In this document: in pieces, positions 8,227 through 15,698 of the stretch
Layout: the number at the start of each line of letters is the position of its first letter
Numbering within the stretch: position 1 is the stretch's first letter
Origin: Rhodococcoides fascians A25f
GTDB taxonomy: Bacteria > Actinomycetota > Actinomycetes > Mycobacteriales > Mycobacteriaceae
Length of the DNA: 64,000 nucleotides
Assembly (NCBI RefSeq): GCF_000760935.2
Contig: NZ_CP049744.1
Location: forward strand, 62,001 to 126,000
Direction: 5' to 3'
Position numbers and translations under genes: made by a program
Notes under the pieces: model-generated
What the model saw: the letters and a program-made list of their open reading frames with translations, nothing else
The model's database searches: none
Told to the model about the DNA's origin: nothing

Positions 8227-9269
8227 CGGCCGGGCCCCTTACGCTGATTGTCCTGAGTGGCAACGGCATTGGCACCGAGGAACTTCACCAGGATGAACGC
8301 CACGACGAATATGAAAATGAACGAGATGGTCGACAACGACGCCGCGCTGTTGAATCCCTGCCGAATCTGGTCCACCACCAGAATCGAGATGGTTCGTGTC
8401 GCGGGATTGCCCTCGGTGAGGATGGCCGGCAAGTCGTACATACGCAGTGCGTCCATCGTGCGGAACAGAATTGCCACCATCAACGCGGGCTTGACCAATG
8501 GCAGCGTGATCTTGGTGAAACGCTGCCACGCCGATGCCCCGTCGACGCGAGCAGCCTCGTAGACGTCGGCGGGAATCATCTGCAACCCGGCCAGAATCAG
8601 CAGCGCCATGAACGGTGTCGTCTTCCACACGTCGGCGATGATGACCGCAAAACGAGCGGGCCATGCGTCGCCGGTCCACAGAATGTTCGTTCCCAGAATG
8701 CGATTGGCGATGCCGTCGTACGCGAAGATGAAGTACCAGAGCTTGGCCGTGACCGCCGTCGGGATAGCCCAGGGGATCAGGATTGCCGCGCGCAGCAAAG
8801 CGCGTCCGGCGAAGGTCTTGCCCATGATGACGGCCATCCCGAAGCCGATCACCACCTCGATGGACACGGTCACCACCGTGAAGAACGCTGTGTTTCCGAC
8901 CGCACCCCAGAACTGAGAACCGAGAGTTCCCGGCGGGCAGGGCACCAACGTGCCCGACGCCGAGGTGCACTGCTGCAGAATCCAGTGCGTGTAGTTGTCG
9001 AAGCCGGCAGAACCACCGGTGACGAACATGCCGGTGGCGGGATCGAGACCGGGATCCTTGGAGAAGGACATCACCAGAGCTCGGATCACCGGGTAGACGA
9101 TGACGATCGCGAGGATCACCATCGTCGGTGCGATCAACAGCCAAGCCCGACCCTGCGTCAGGCCGAACCGCTTGTTCTTGGACCGCACATGCCGACCGCG
9201 GCCGGGGGACGAGCCCCCGGCCGCGGTGGTTGCGGCGGCCCCACTGGTCACACCAGCAGGTACAGCCAT
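8223..9269 (-). CDS. Sugar ABC transporter permease, SugA/MalF type
   Basis: 348-residue permease with a Gly/Ala-rich cytoplasmic N terminus (about 45 residues), six or more helices, an extracytoplasmic loop with two Cys (QQCTSASGTLVPC) and the EAA loop EAARVDGASAWQRFTKITLPL. VWKTTPFMALLILAGL and FRTMDALRMYD match remembered SugA sequence closely. The gene starts 14 nt after the binding-protein gene. Confidence 0.9.
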   Translation of the reverse strand: MAVPAGVTSGAAATTAAGGSSPGRGRHVRSKNKRFGLTQGRAWLLIAPTMVILAIVIVYPVIRALVMSFSKDPGLDPATGMFVTGGSAGFDNYTHWILQQCTSASGTLVPCPPGTLGSQFWGAVGNTAFFTVVTVSIEVVIGFGMAVIMGKTFAGRALLRAAILIPWAIPTAVTAKLWYFIFAYDGIANRILGTNILWTGDAWPARFAVIIADVWKTTPFMALLILAGLQMIPADVYEAARVDGASAWQRFTKITLPLVKPALMVAILFRTMDALRMYDLPAILTEGNPATRTISILVVDQIRQGFNSAASLSTISFIFIFVVAFILVKFLGANAVATQDNQRKGPGR

Positions 9270-9283
9270 TGGTTCTCCCGAAA

Positions 9284-10564
9284 TCAGTTGGCGCCGGCGG
9301 TTTCGATACCGGCCTGCATGTCCGTGATCGCCTGGTCCACGCTCTTCTCACCCTTGATGGCAGCAGAAACGTTGTCCTGCACGGCCTTCGAGACGGCCGG
9401 GTAGAACGGGGTGACGGGACGCGGAACGGCGTTCTCGATGGAGGCCTTCAACGCGGGAAGGTACGGCATCGCGGCGATCAGCGCGGGATCGTCGTACAGC
9501 GACGAGAGCACGGGCGGCAAAGCACCCTCGGCGATGATGCGCTGCGCCTTCTCGCCCTGCATGAATCGCAGGAAGTCGGCCGCAGTGGCCTTGTTCTCGG
9601 AGTACGCGCTGATCGCGGCGTTGTATCCGCCGAGCGTCGAGGTGCCCACTCCGGTGACTCCGGGAAGCGGTGCGACCGCGTACTTGCCGACCACAGCCGA
9701 ACCTTCTTCTGCGGCGGTGCCGTAGACGTACGGCCAGTTGCGCAGGAACAGTGTCTTTCCGTCCTGGAACGCCTGCTGGCTGTCGGACTCCTTGAAGGTG
9801 GTGTCCTGGGCCGGGATGACGCCGGTCTCGAACGCGGTGACCAGGGTCTGCAGTCCGGCCTTGGCTTCCGGGCTGTTGACGGTGGGGGTCTTGCCGTCTT
9901 CGGCCACGATCGATCCGCCGTGCGCGTTGATGATCTCCGACGCATTGGCCGTCAGACCCTCGTAGGGGGCGAATTGCCCGGCGTAGCAATCGATGTTGTT
10001 GTCGCGGGCGACCTGGCAGTCCTCGGTGAGCTCGGCCCAGGTGGTGGGTGCCTCGGGGAGCAGATCACTGCGGTAGTAGAGCAGTCCGCCGTTGGTGTTC
10101 TTCGGTGCGGCGTACTGCTTGCCGTTGTAGGTGGCACTCGCGACGGTCGCGGGCAGAACGCCTGCGTTGTCGAGTGCGAATTCGCCCTCGAGCGGCACGA
10201 GCCAGCCCTTGGCCGCGAACTCTGCGGTCCAGACGACGTCGAGTGCCATGACGTCGTAGTCGCTCTGCTGTGCCTGGAGCTGCTGAACGAAGTCGTCGTG
10301 AGCCTGGTCGGCGTCGGCGGACTGTTCCTTGAAGGTGACCTGCTCTTCGGGGTGGCTGGAGTTCCACTCCGAGACGATCTGCTGGACGACACCGGTCTCG
10401 GTGGTGTCCTGGCCCTCTACATAGGTGATAGGTCCACGGCCGTCGGCGTTTTCGGATGCAGCACCCGAATCGCCGCTCGAACCGCTGTCGCTCGAACATC
10501 CGGTGAGCGTCAGCAGCGTGGCTGCCGTTGCAACCACCGCCACCTTCGTGATCAAAGACGCCAT
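9284..10564 (-). CDS. Sugar-binding lipoprotein, LpqY/family 1 solute-binding protein
   Basis: 426-residue extracytoplasmic lipoprotein. The start MASLITKVAVVATAATLLTLTGC gives a signal peptide ending in the lipobox LTGC, with the acylated Cys at residue 23. The mature part has family 1 features (YYRSDLLPEAPTTWAELTEDC, GGYNAAISAYSENKATAADFLRFM). The ATG at 10564 follows GGAGAG. It probably captures trehalose or a maltose-type sugar for the two following permeases. The substrate is inferred from permease similarity only. No ATPase is encoded nearby. Confidence 0.88.
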   Translation of the reverse strand: MASLITKVAVVATAATLLTLTGCSSDSGSSGDSGAASENADGRGPITYVEGQDTTETGVVQQIVSEWNSSHPEEQVTFKEQSADADQAHDDFVQQLQAQQSDYDVMALDVVWTAEFAAKGWLVPLEGEFALDNAGVLPATVASATYNGKQYAAPKNTNGGLLYYRSDLLPEAPTTWAELTEDCQVARDNNIDCYAGQFAPYEGLTANASEIINAHGGSIVAEDGKTPTVNSPEAKAGLQTLVTAFETGVIPAQDTTFKESDSQQAFQDGKTLFLRNWPYVYGTAAEEGSAVVGKYAVAPLPGVTGVGTSTLGGYNAAISAYSENKATAADFLRFMQGEKAQRIIAEGALPPVLSSLYDDPALIAAMPYLPALKASIENAVPRPVTPFYPAVSKAVQDNVSAAIKGEKSVDQAITDMQAGIETAGAN

Positions 10565-10640
10565 GTGTTCTCTCCACTTACTTCTACGCGGTGGTATGCG
10601 CCCGGAGATCGGCATGCAGAATCGTGCAGTGATGCTCCCC

Positions 10641-10654
10641 CGACACATATGTCG
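10641..10654. promoter_or_regulatory. Dyad CGACA-CATA-TGTCG upstream of sugar importer
   Basis: Perfect 5-4-5 inverted repeat in the divergent region between the importer operon (start 10564) and the DUF2786 gene (10754). Candidate operator; no family can be assigned. Confidence 0.35.
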
Positions 10655-10740
10655 ATGGGTACTGTGGCACACAACTCACCTCGTGGTGGTCATTATCGCG
10701 TTCCTGAATCGGTCAACCCGGACGTGTCGGAGCTGCCCGG

Positions 10741-10746
10741 TACCCT
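10741..10746 (+). promoter_or_regulatory. -10 box TACCCT, probable leaderless promoter
   Basis: TACCCT is 7 nt before ATG 10754 of the DUF2786 gene. Confidence 0.45.
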
Positions 10747-10753
10747 TTCGCTC

Positions 10754-11572
10754 ATGAGTTCGGACAAGATGCTGACGCGAATCGGCGGATTGCTGCGCCA
10801 GGCGGAGTCCACCGACAACCCCCACGAGGCCGAGGCCTTCATGGAGGCTGCTCAGCGTTTGGCCACGTCGGCATCGGTGGATCTCGCGGTGGCGCGTTCG
10901 CACAGCGCATCGCGCGAACGGCAGGCGACGCCTACGCAGAAGGTCATCCCTATCGGTGAACCCGGCAAGCGTGGGCTCAAGACCTACGTTCAATTGTTCG
11001 TCGCCATCGCCCATGCCAACGACGTCCAGTGCGATGTGTCCCGATCGTCGACGCAGGTGTTCGCCTACGGCTTCGACTCCGACATCGAGACCACCGAGGC
11101 CCTGTACTCCTCGCTGCTGATCCAGATGGTCCGAGCGTCGGACGCGTACATCAAATCCGGTGCCTACAAATCCGAGACGGCCATCCGTACCGTCACCGAG
11201 ATCAAGAATCGCCGACGCTACACCCGTCGCGAGGAAGTGCCCGTCGCTGCCGTGACGGCACGACTGAACTTTCAGACCGCGTTCGCAGCCCGCATCGGTC
11301 ATCGACTGGGCGAAGTGAAGAAAGACACCGAGGCAAAAGCGATCGCTCAGGAACAGCAGGGTGCCGGTACCGCATTGGTGTTGCGCAACAAGGAGGTCGA
11401 GCTACGCGACTACTATCGGCAGACGTCGACTGCGCGAGGACACTGGCGGGGTCAGAGCGCGAACGCCGGGTACTCCGAGGGTGCCCGCAAGGCCGGAGAT
11501 CGAGCGGGACGAAACGCGAAGATCGGTGCGCACGCCGAACTCGACGGCGCAAGCCGACAGCTGGGTCGCTGA
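10754..11572 (+). CDS. DUF2786 domain protein
   Basis: 272-residue soluble protein with an N-terminal DUF2786 helical motif (MLTRIGGLLRQAESTDNPHEAEAFMEAAQRLATSASVDLA, residues about 5-45) and a basic C-terminal half with a Gly/Ala/Arg-rich tail (GYSEGARKAGDRAGRNAKIG). Function unknown. From memory, DUF2786 genes in these actinobacteria usually neighbour a TIGR04338 metallohydrolase gene; here that gene is at 18783, beyond an inserted minus-strand block. Its stop codon abuts the convergent MerR stop codon with no gap. Confidence 0.85.
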   Translation: MSSDKMLTRIGGLLRQAESTDNPHEAEAFMEAAQRLATSASVDLAVARSHSASRERQATPTQKVIPIGEPGKRGLKTYVQLFVAIAHANDVQCDVSRSSTQVFAYGFDSDIETTEALYSSLLIQMVRASDAYIKSGAYKSETAIRTVTEIKNRRRYTRREEVPVAAVTARLNFQTAFAARIGHRLGEVKKDTEAKAIAQEQQGAGTALVLRNKEVELRDYYRQTSTARGHWRGQSANAGYSEGARKAGDRAGRNAKIGAHAELDGASRQLGR

Positions 11573-12385
11573 TCAAGGCGCGTTCGACGTCGCCGTGAAC
11601 ACCGGCCATCCGATTTTCGTGCGCCACAACGTCGAGTTACCGGTATCACGCGGACCGACGACGTAGACCTCGCGTACCGGTCCCGCGATGGCGAGGCCAT
11701 TGGTCTCGACGTACACCCCGAGCGCGCCGTACGTGACGTCGATGTCGTCGTGAGGTCCGTGGTGGACCGTCACGGCAAGTTCATTGGGCTGCAACGTCAT
11801 CGGACGAATTCGGCCGACGGACGGTGCCATCGAAGCGGGGACGTACACGGTCATCACCCCGCGACCTTCGGTGAACAGCTCGTTGTCGTACAGCCCACCC
11901 GGTGGTCCGGTGACGTCGGAGACGACTGCGTCGATCTCGGCCATCGCGTCGGAGTACCACACCAGCGCCTCGGACGCGTCGACCATCTCGGAAACTGCTG
12001 CGACCGAACACTGTTCGGTGAGTATGCGCTGGACCTCGATAGTCGGCGGGGTCGGATCCAATAACCGGCGAAGTGCCGTCACCGCTGATCGGGTGTCGTC
12101 CAACTGCCTCTCGAGCCGAGTGAGGTGCTCGGTGATCAACCGGGCCCGGGCGTCGGGATCCGGTGTGGTGACGATCGCCCGCACCTCCCTCTCCGGCATC
12201 TGCATGCTGCGGAACCGTCTGATGATCTGCGCCGTTGCGACCTGTTCGGTGTCGTAGTACCGGTAGCCCGAATAGTCGTCGACGGTCGCAGGCTCGAGCA
12301 GACCCGACTCGTGATAGCGCCGCAGCGTCTTGACCGACAGGTGCGTGATCCGAGAGAACTCGCCGATCGTCAGCAATCCGTTCAT
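11573..12385 (-). CDS. MerR family regulator with GyrI/BmrR-type effector domain
   Basis: 270-residue regulator. N-terminal MerR winged helix (LLTIGEFSRITHLSVKTLRRYHESGLLEPA), dimerisation coiled coil (about 80-115), and a C-terminal AraC-binding/GyrI-like ligand domain (about 125-270), as in BmrR-type multidrug sensors. The ATG at 12385 is 6 nt after a -10-like GAGAAT, in a promoter with the 19-bp spacer typical of MerR-regulated promoters, so it is probably leaderless and autoregulated. The MFS transporter gene 300 bp upstream on the same strand is a possible target but is not adjacent. Confidence 0.88.
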   Translation of the reverse strand: MNGLLTIGEFSRITHLSVKTLRRYHESGLLEPATVDDYSGYRYYDTEQVATAQIIRRFRSMQMPEREVRAIVTTPDPDARARLITEHLTRLERQLDDTRSAVTALRRLLDPTPPTIEVQRILTEQCSVAAVSEMVDASEALVWYSDAMAEIDAVVSDVTGPPGGLYDNELFTEGRGVMTVYVPASMAPSVGRIRPMTLQPNELAVTVHHGPHDDIDVTYGALGVYVETNGLAIAGPVREVYVVGPRDTGNSTLWRTKIGWPVFTATSNAP

Positions 12386-12391
12386 GCCGAC

Positions 12392-12422
12392 ATTCTCACC
12401 CCTCCCGGTGGGGGAGAGTGGA
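12392..12422 (-). promoter_or_regulatory. MerR-type promoter/operator with 19-bp spacer
   Basis: Read on the minus strand: -35-like TCCACT (12417-12422), a 19-nt spacer, then -10-like GAGAAT (12392-12397). The spacer holds a 5-5-5 dyad, CTCCC (12402-12406) and GGGAG (12412-12416). Elongated 19-20 bp spacers with a central dyad are the hallmark of MerR-controlled promoters. A second dyad, GGGAGAGT-GG-ACTCTCCC, overlaps the -35 side. Confidence 0.6.
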
Positions 12423-12452
12423 CTCTCCCTGTCTGGGAGTGGTGCTGGGTTC

Positions 12453-12512
12453 GTGACCGAATCACAGATCATCGGCCGCTACTTCGAGCTCGCGACATCG
12501 ACGGACTCGGGT
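12453..12512 (+). pseudogene. Possible 5' remnant of an NTF2/SnoaL-like gene
   Basis: The GTG at 12453 begins a frame reading TESQIIGRYFELATSTDS, which resembles the first helix of SnoaL/NTF2-like proteins. The resemblance stops after about 19 codons, where the palindromic and repeated DNA begins. It is divergent from merR and downstream of MerR-type dyads, as a MerR target would be. Only a short match, so this is tentative. Confidence 0.3.
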
Positions 12513-12526
12513 GTGGCCGGTCGTTC

Positions 12527-12548
12527 GGCGAACGCGCGCGCGTTCGCC
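12527..12548. repeat. 22-bp perfect palindrome of GC alternation
   Basis: The arms GGCGAACGCGC and GCGCGTTCGCC form a gapless 22-bp palindrome. A related CGCG tract, AACGCGCGCGCGTT, recurs at 12601-12614, and a GATTCG-CAT-CGAATC dyad lies between them. The cluster occupies the gap between MerR and the MFS gene. Confidence 0.7.
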
Positions 12549-12620
12549 AGGTGCGCGCAGATTCGCATCGAATCGGAAGCGAACTCGCTCGCGTATGACC
12601 AACGCGCGCGCGTTTGCGGG

Positions 12621-12680
12621 AATGGGGAAGCGGGCGATCGGGGCTGCGGATATGGGGAAGCGGGCGATCGGGGCTGCGGG
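12621..12680. repeat. Tandem duplication of a 30-bp unit
   Basis: Copies 12621-12650 and 12651-12680 share the core ATGGGGAAGCGGGCGATCGG plus GGCTGCGG and differ only at the terminal bases. The second copy ends exactly at the MFS stop codon (12681). Suggests replication slippage or a junction scar. Confidence 0.85.
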
Positions 12681-13946
12681 TCAGTCCAGACGCTTCAGCA
12701 CCACGCGAAGGCCGACGACGCTGGCGATGGGGAACAGCGCCGCGACCAACCATGGGATGGCTGCACCCCAACCGGTGTCGGGGGAGGCGTCGATCACCGC
12801 GCCGAGGGCAATCGATCCGATCAGTACTCCGATGCCACCGAGTGAGGCCATGAAGCCGTAGTACGAGCCCAGTCGACGTTCGGCGGCCATGCGCGGCACC
12901 AGGTCCCGCGCCTGGGGCATGGCGATCATCTGGCCCAGAGCGAGAAGCAGCACGAACAGTGCCGCCGGGACCAGACCGACCCATCCGTGCAGTTCGAGCG
13001 GCGCGGCAACAGCTACGAGAACGAAAGACGCTGCCATGACGGCGAATCCGATCGGCAGCGTGAGACGCGGTGCCGTACCCGCGACGCGTCGGGTGATCGG
13101 CATCTGCGCCGACACCACGAGTACCGCCGAGATCGCGAAGAACCACCCCAGTACCGTCTGCGATCCCCACGCCCGCTCCACCTCGAGTGGCAGCAGTAGA
13201 TACAGCTGGTTGTAGGCAACCAGTTGCGCACTCATGGCCACCGCGAACAGCACAAAAGTTCTGTTGCGCACCACATCGGTCCATCCCGAGAGCCACGGAT
13301 CGTCGCGGTGTTCGCCGGGCTCACGCGGCAACCATCTGATGTGTGCGGCAATGACGAGGACAAAAATGCCTGCGGCGACGAGGCATGCGACCCGAAAGTC
13401 GACCAACAGCAACAGTGATCCGACGAGCGGGCCGGTGAACGAGCCGATCTGGCTGCACACCGACATGAGCGCGAACGTCTCCACCCGAGTAACGGAGCCA
13501 CTGCGCTCACTCTTGCCCGCCTCGATTGCGACCGCGGATTCGACTGCGGGAGAGAACAGTGCGGCAGCAAATCCGATCGATACCGTGGCGATCAGCACCG
13601 CCGGCAGCGAATCGGCGAACGCCAGGCCCACGAAGCCCGCCACCCGCAACACACAGCCGACGAGCACGACCGGCTTGATGCCCCACCGATCGGCGAGGGT
13701 GCCACCGACGAAGAACAGTCCTTGCTGCGAGAAGGTTCTGATTCCGAGCACAACTCCGACGAGCGCCGCCCCGAGTCCCAGATCGGAAGTCAGATGCACC
13801 GAGAGATACGGCAACACCATGAAAAAGCCGATGTTGAAGGTCATCTGGGTGAGTACGAGAAGTCGGACGGTGGGGGTGGCCCGCCGCAGATCGACGAGAA
13901 ACGACCACCGCCATCGCGTCGGCGACTTGTCGGTCCTCGTGCTCAT
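12681..13946 (-). CDS. MFS transporter (drug/metabolite efflux type)
   Basis: 421-residue, 12-helix major facilitator of the MdtG/MDR type. The loop-2 motif A-like segment is GGTLADRWGIKPVVLVG (residues about 81-97). It is the last gene of the minus-strand operon starting at 18684 and overlaps the fused permease by 4 nt (ATGA), so it is coupled to an Opp/Dpp-type importer. Pairing an MFS exporter with an oligopeptide/nickel-type importer recalls metallophore systems such as staphylopine (cntE with cntABCDF), but no metallophore synthase is present here. Substrate unknown. Confidence 0.85.
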   Translation of the reverse strand: MSTRTDKSPTRWRWSFLVDLRRATPTVRLLVLTQMTFNIGFFMVLPYLSVHLTSDLGLGAALVGVVLGIRTFSQQGLFFVGGTLADRWGIKPVVLVGCVLRVAGFVGLAFADSLPAVLIATVSIGFAAALFSPAVESAVAIEAGKSERSGSVTRVETFALMSVCSQIGSFTGPLVGSLLLLVDFRVACLVAAGIFVLVIAAHIRWLPREPGEHRDDPWLSGWTDVVRNRTFVLFAVAMSAQLVAYNQLYLLLPLEVERAWGSQTVLGWFFAISAVLVVSAQMPITRRVAGTAPRLTLPIGFAVMAASFVLVAVAAPLELHGWVGLVPAALFVLLLALGQMIAMPQARDLVPRMAAERRLGSYYGFMASLGGIGVLIGSIALGAVIDASPDTGWGAAIPWLVAALFPIASVVGLRVVLKRLD

Positions 13947-15694
13947 GTATTGCGCCCTCCTGCATCGACTTTCTCGACGACGCTACCGGTCGACCTCACT
14001 CGACCCGACGTGGCCGCCGCGAGAGATACAGCGAGAACGGCGAGGGTGATCAACGACGCCAGCGGAGCTGCCGCCACCCACGGTGCTCGCTCGACCGCTG
14101 CGACTCCGTCGGACAGGATCAACCCCCAGTCCGCCGTCGGCGGTTGCGGTCCCAGACCGAGAAATCCGAGTGCGGCCAGGGCCAGGGCGACTCCGGGCAG
14201 ACGAATCATGGCGTGCCGCAGCACTACCGGAACCACAGTGGGGACGACGGACCCGAACAGGATTCTTGCGTTGCCTGCCCCGAGCGTGGGCAGGATGGAG
14301 ATGTACGGCCGAGCGCGGGTTTCCTCGACGAGCGCGGCGGTGTGCGCCGCAAGCGGAGCCCACGTGACGATCAGGACCGCGACGGCCGCGCCGCCTGCGC
14401 TCGGACCCCAGATCGCCGCGATCAGAATTCCGGTGACCACCGGCGGTGCCGCGTTGGTCGCCTCGACCAGGCCCCTCGACGCGCGCGGAACCAAACCCAG
14501 CAACACACCGACCACCAGCGCCGCGAGCGTGACCGCCAGCGAGAGTCCAATCGACCGCAGTGCGCCGTCGGCGACCCGGGCCAACAGATCTCGCCCTGAT
14601 GCGTCCGTTCCGAACGGGTAGGCAAGGGATGGAGCCGCGAACTTCTCCCTCGTCGTCGCCTGGCCGTCGCGTGGGAGTCCGGCAAGCACCACGACCAGCA
14701 GGACCGACGCGGCAGCGATCGGCACCAACCACCGTCGCGGTGCCGGATGGAAAACTCCGGACGGGATGGGCATAGCCTTCTCGTGCACTGCGCTGCCGAG
14801 GAGCAACCGTCGGGCAAGTTCTGCAGCGATACCAAGGGCAGCGCTGACAGCCAGCAGGAGCAGAATGTCGATCTGCAGGGCAGGAAGGTCCTGAGACTGC
14901 GCATCACCGAGGGTGGCACGACCCAATCCCGGTATGGCGAACACCTTTTCGACGGCCACCGCGCCGCCCGTCATGGCGACCATGACCAGACCGATCTGCG
15001 ACGCAATACTCGGGAGTGCACGGCGCAGTACCGCGCAGGCGATCTCCGGTCGGGAGAATCCTGCGACCGTCCACGTGGTCACCCATCCCTCGGTGAAGGT
15101 GACGGCGATTGCGTCGGCGAGCAGTCGGCCGATGAGTCCGCCCGCGGGTAGCCCGAGTGCGAGTGCGGGTAGCACCGCGTACTCGGGGCCGTTCCAGCCG
15201 TACGCCGGAAAGGACAGCCACACGGCTCCGAGAAGGACGAGCCCCGACGCGAGCAGGAACTCCGGTAGCGATGTCAACGCTGCGGCGACGCCACCCCCGG
15301 TTCGTTTCGGGCAGCCGCGCAAACCTGTTCGCACACTGGGTACTACGACGAGCGCCGCCGTGACGACTGCACCCACCATCGCGAATCCCATGAGTGTGAG
15401 CGAGACCGTCAAGGCATCGAGGGCACCCGGCAGCACCGGTTGGCCTGTGTTCCAGGACGTTCCGGGATTGCCCGACGCGATGTCGGTGATCCAGTCCCAG
15501 AACAACCGCAGCGGCCCGGCATCGAGCCCGAGGTCGCGGCGAATGGCGGCCAGGGCCTCAGGTGTTGCTTCCTGCTCGGCCGACCGAGCCCGCAGAATGC
15601 TCAGTGCCGGATCGCGATTCGACAACCAGGGCAGCATCCCGACGAGAAGGACGACACCGGCGACGGCAACCAGACGTGAGGCGGTAGTGCGCAC
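13943..15694 (-). CDS. Fused Opp/Dpp-type ABC permease (DppB-DppC in one chain)
   Basis: 583-residue membrane protein containing two BPD_transp_1 permease domains that are normally separate. The N half (residues 1 to about 300) is DppB-like (SGNPGTSWNTGQPV, GFSRPEIACAVLRRALPSIASQ, VEKVFAIPGLG); the C half (about 310-583) is DppC-like (YPFGTDASGRDLLARVADG, LGLGPQPPTADWGLILSDG). GTG 15694 lies 4 nt after the binding-protein stop. The stop overlaps the MFS start. Either a natural fusion or an ancestral joining of adjacent genes; the frame is open throughout. Confidence 0.88.
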   Translation of the reverse strand: MRTTASRLVAVAGVVLLVGMLPWLSNRDPALSILRARSAEQEATPEALAAIRRDLGLDAGPLRLFWDWITDIASGNPGTSWNTGQPVLPGALDALTVSLTLMGFAMVGAVVTAALVVVPSVRTGLRGCPKRTGGGVAAALTSLPEFLLASGLVLLGAVWLSFPAYGWNGPEYAVLPALALGLPAGGLIGRLLADAIAVTFTEGWVTTWTVAGFSRPEIACAVLRRALPSIASQIGLVMVAMTGGAVAVEKVFAIPGLGRATLGDAQSQDLPALQIDILLLLAVSAALGIAAELARRLLLGSAVHEKAMPIPSGVFHPAPRRWLVPIAAASVLLVVVLAGLPRDGQATTREKFAAPSLAYPFGTDASGRDLLARVADGALRSIGLSLAVTLAALVVGVLLGLVPRASRGLVEATNAAPPVVTGILIAAIWGPSAGGAAVAVLIVTWAPLAAHTAALVEETRARPYISILPTLGAGNARILFGSVVPTVVPVVLRHAMIRLPGVALALAALGFLGLGPQPPTADWGLILSDGVAAVERAPWVAAAPLASLITLAVLAVSLAAATSGRVRSTGSVVEKVDAGGRNT

Positions 15695-15698
15695 TCCG

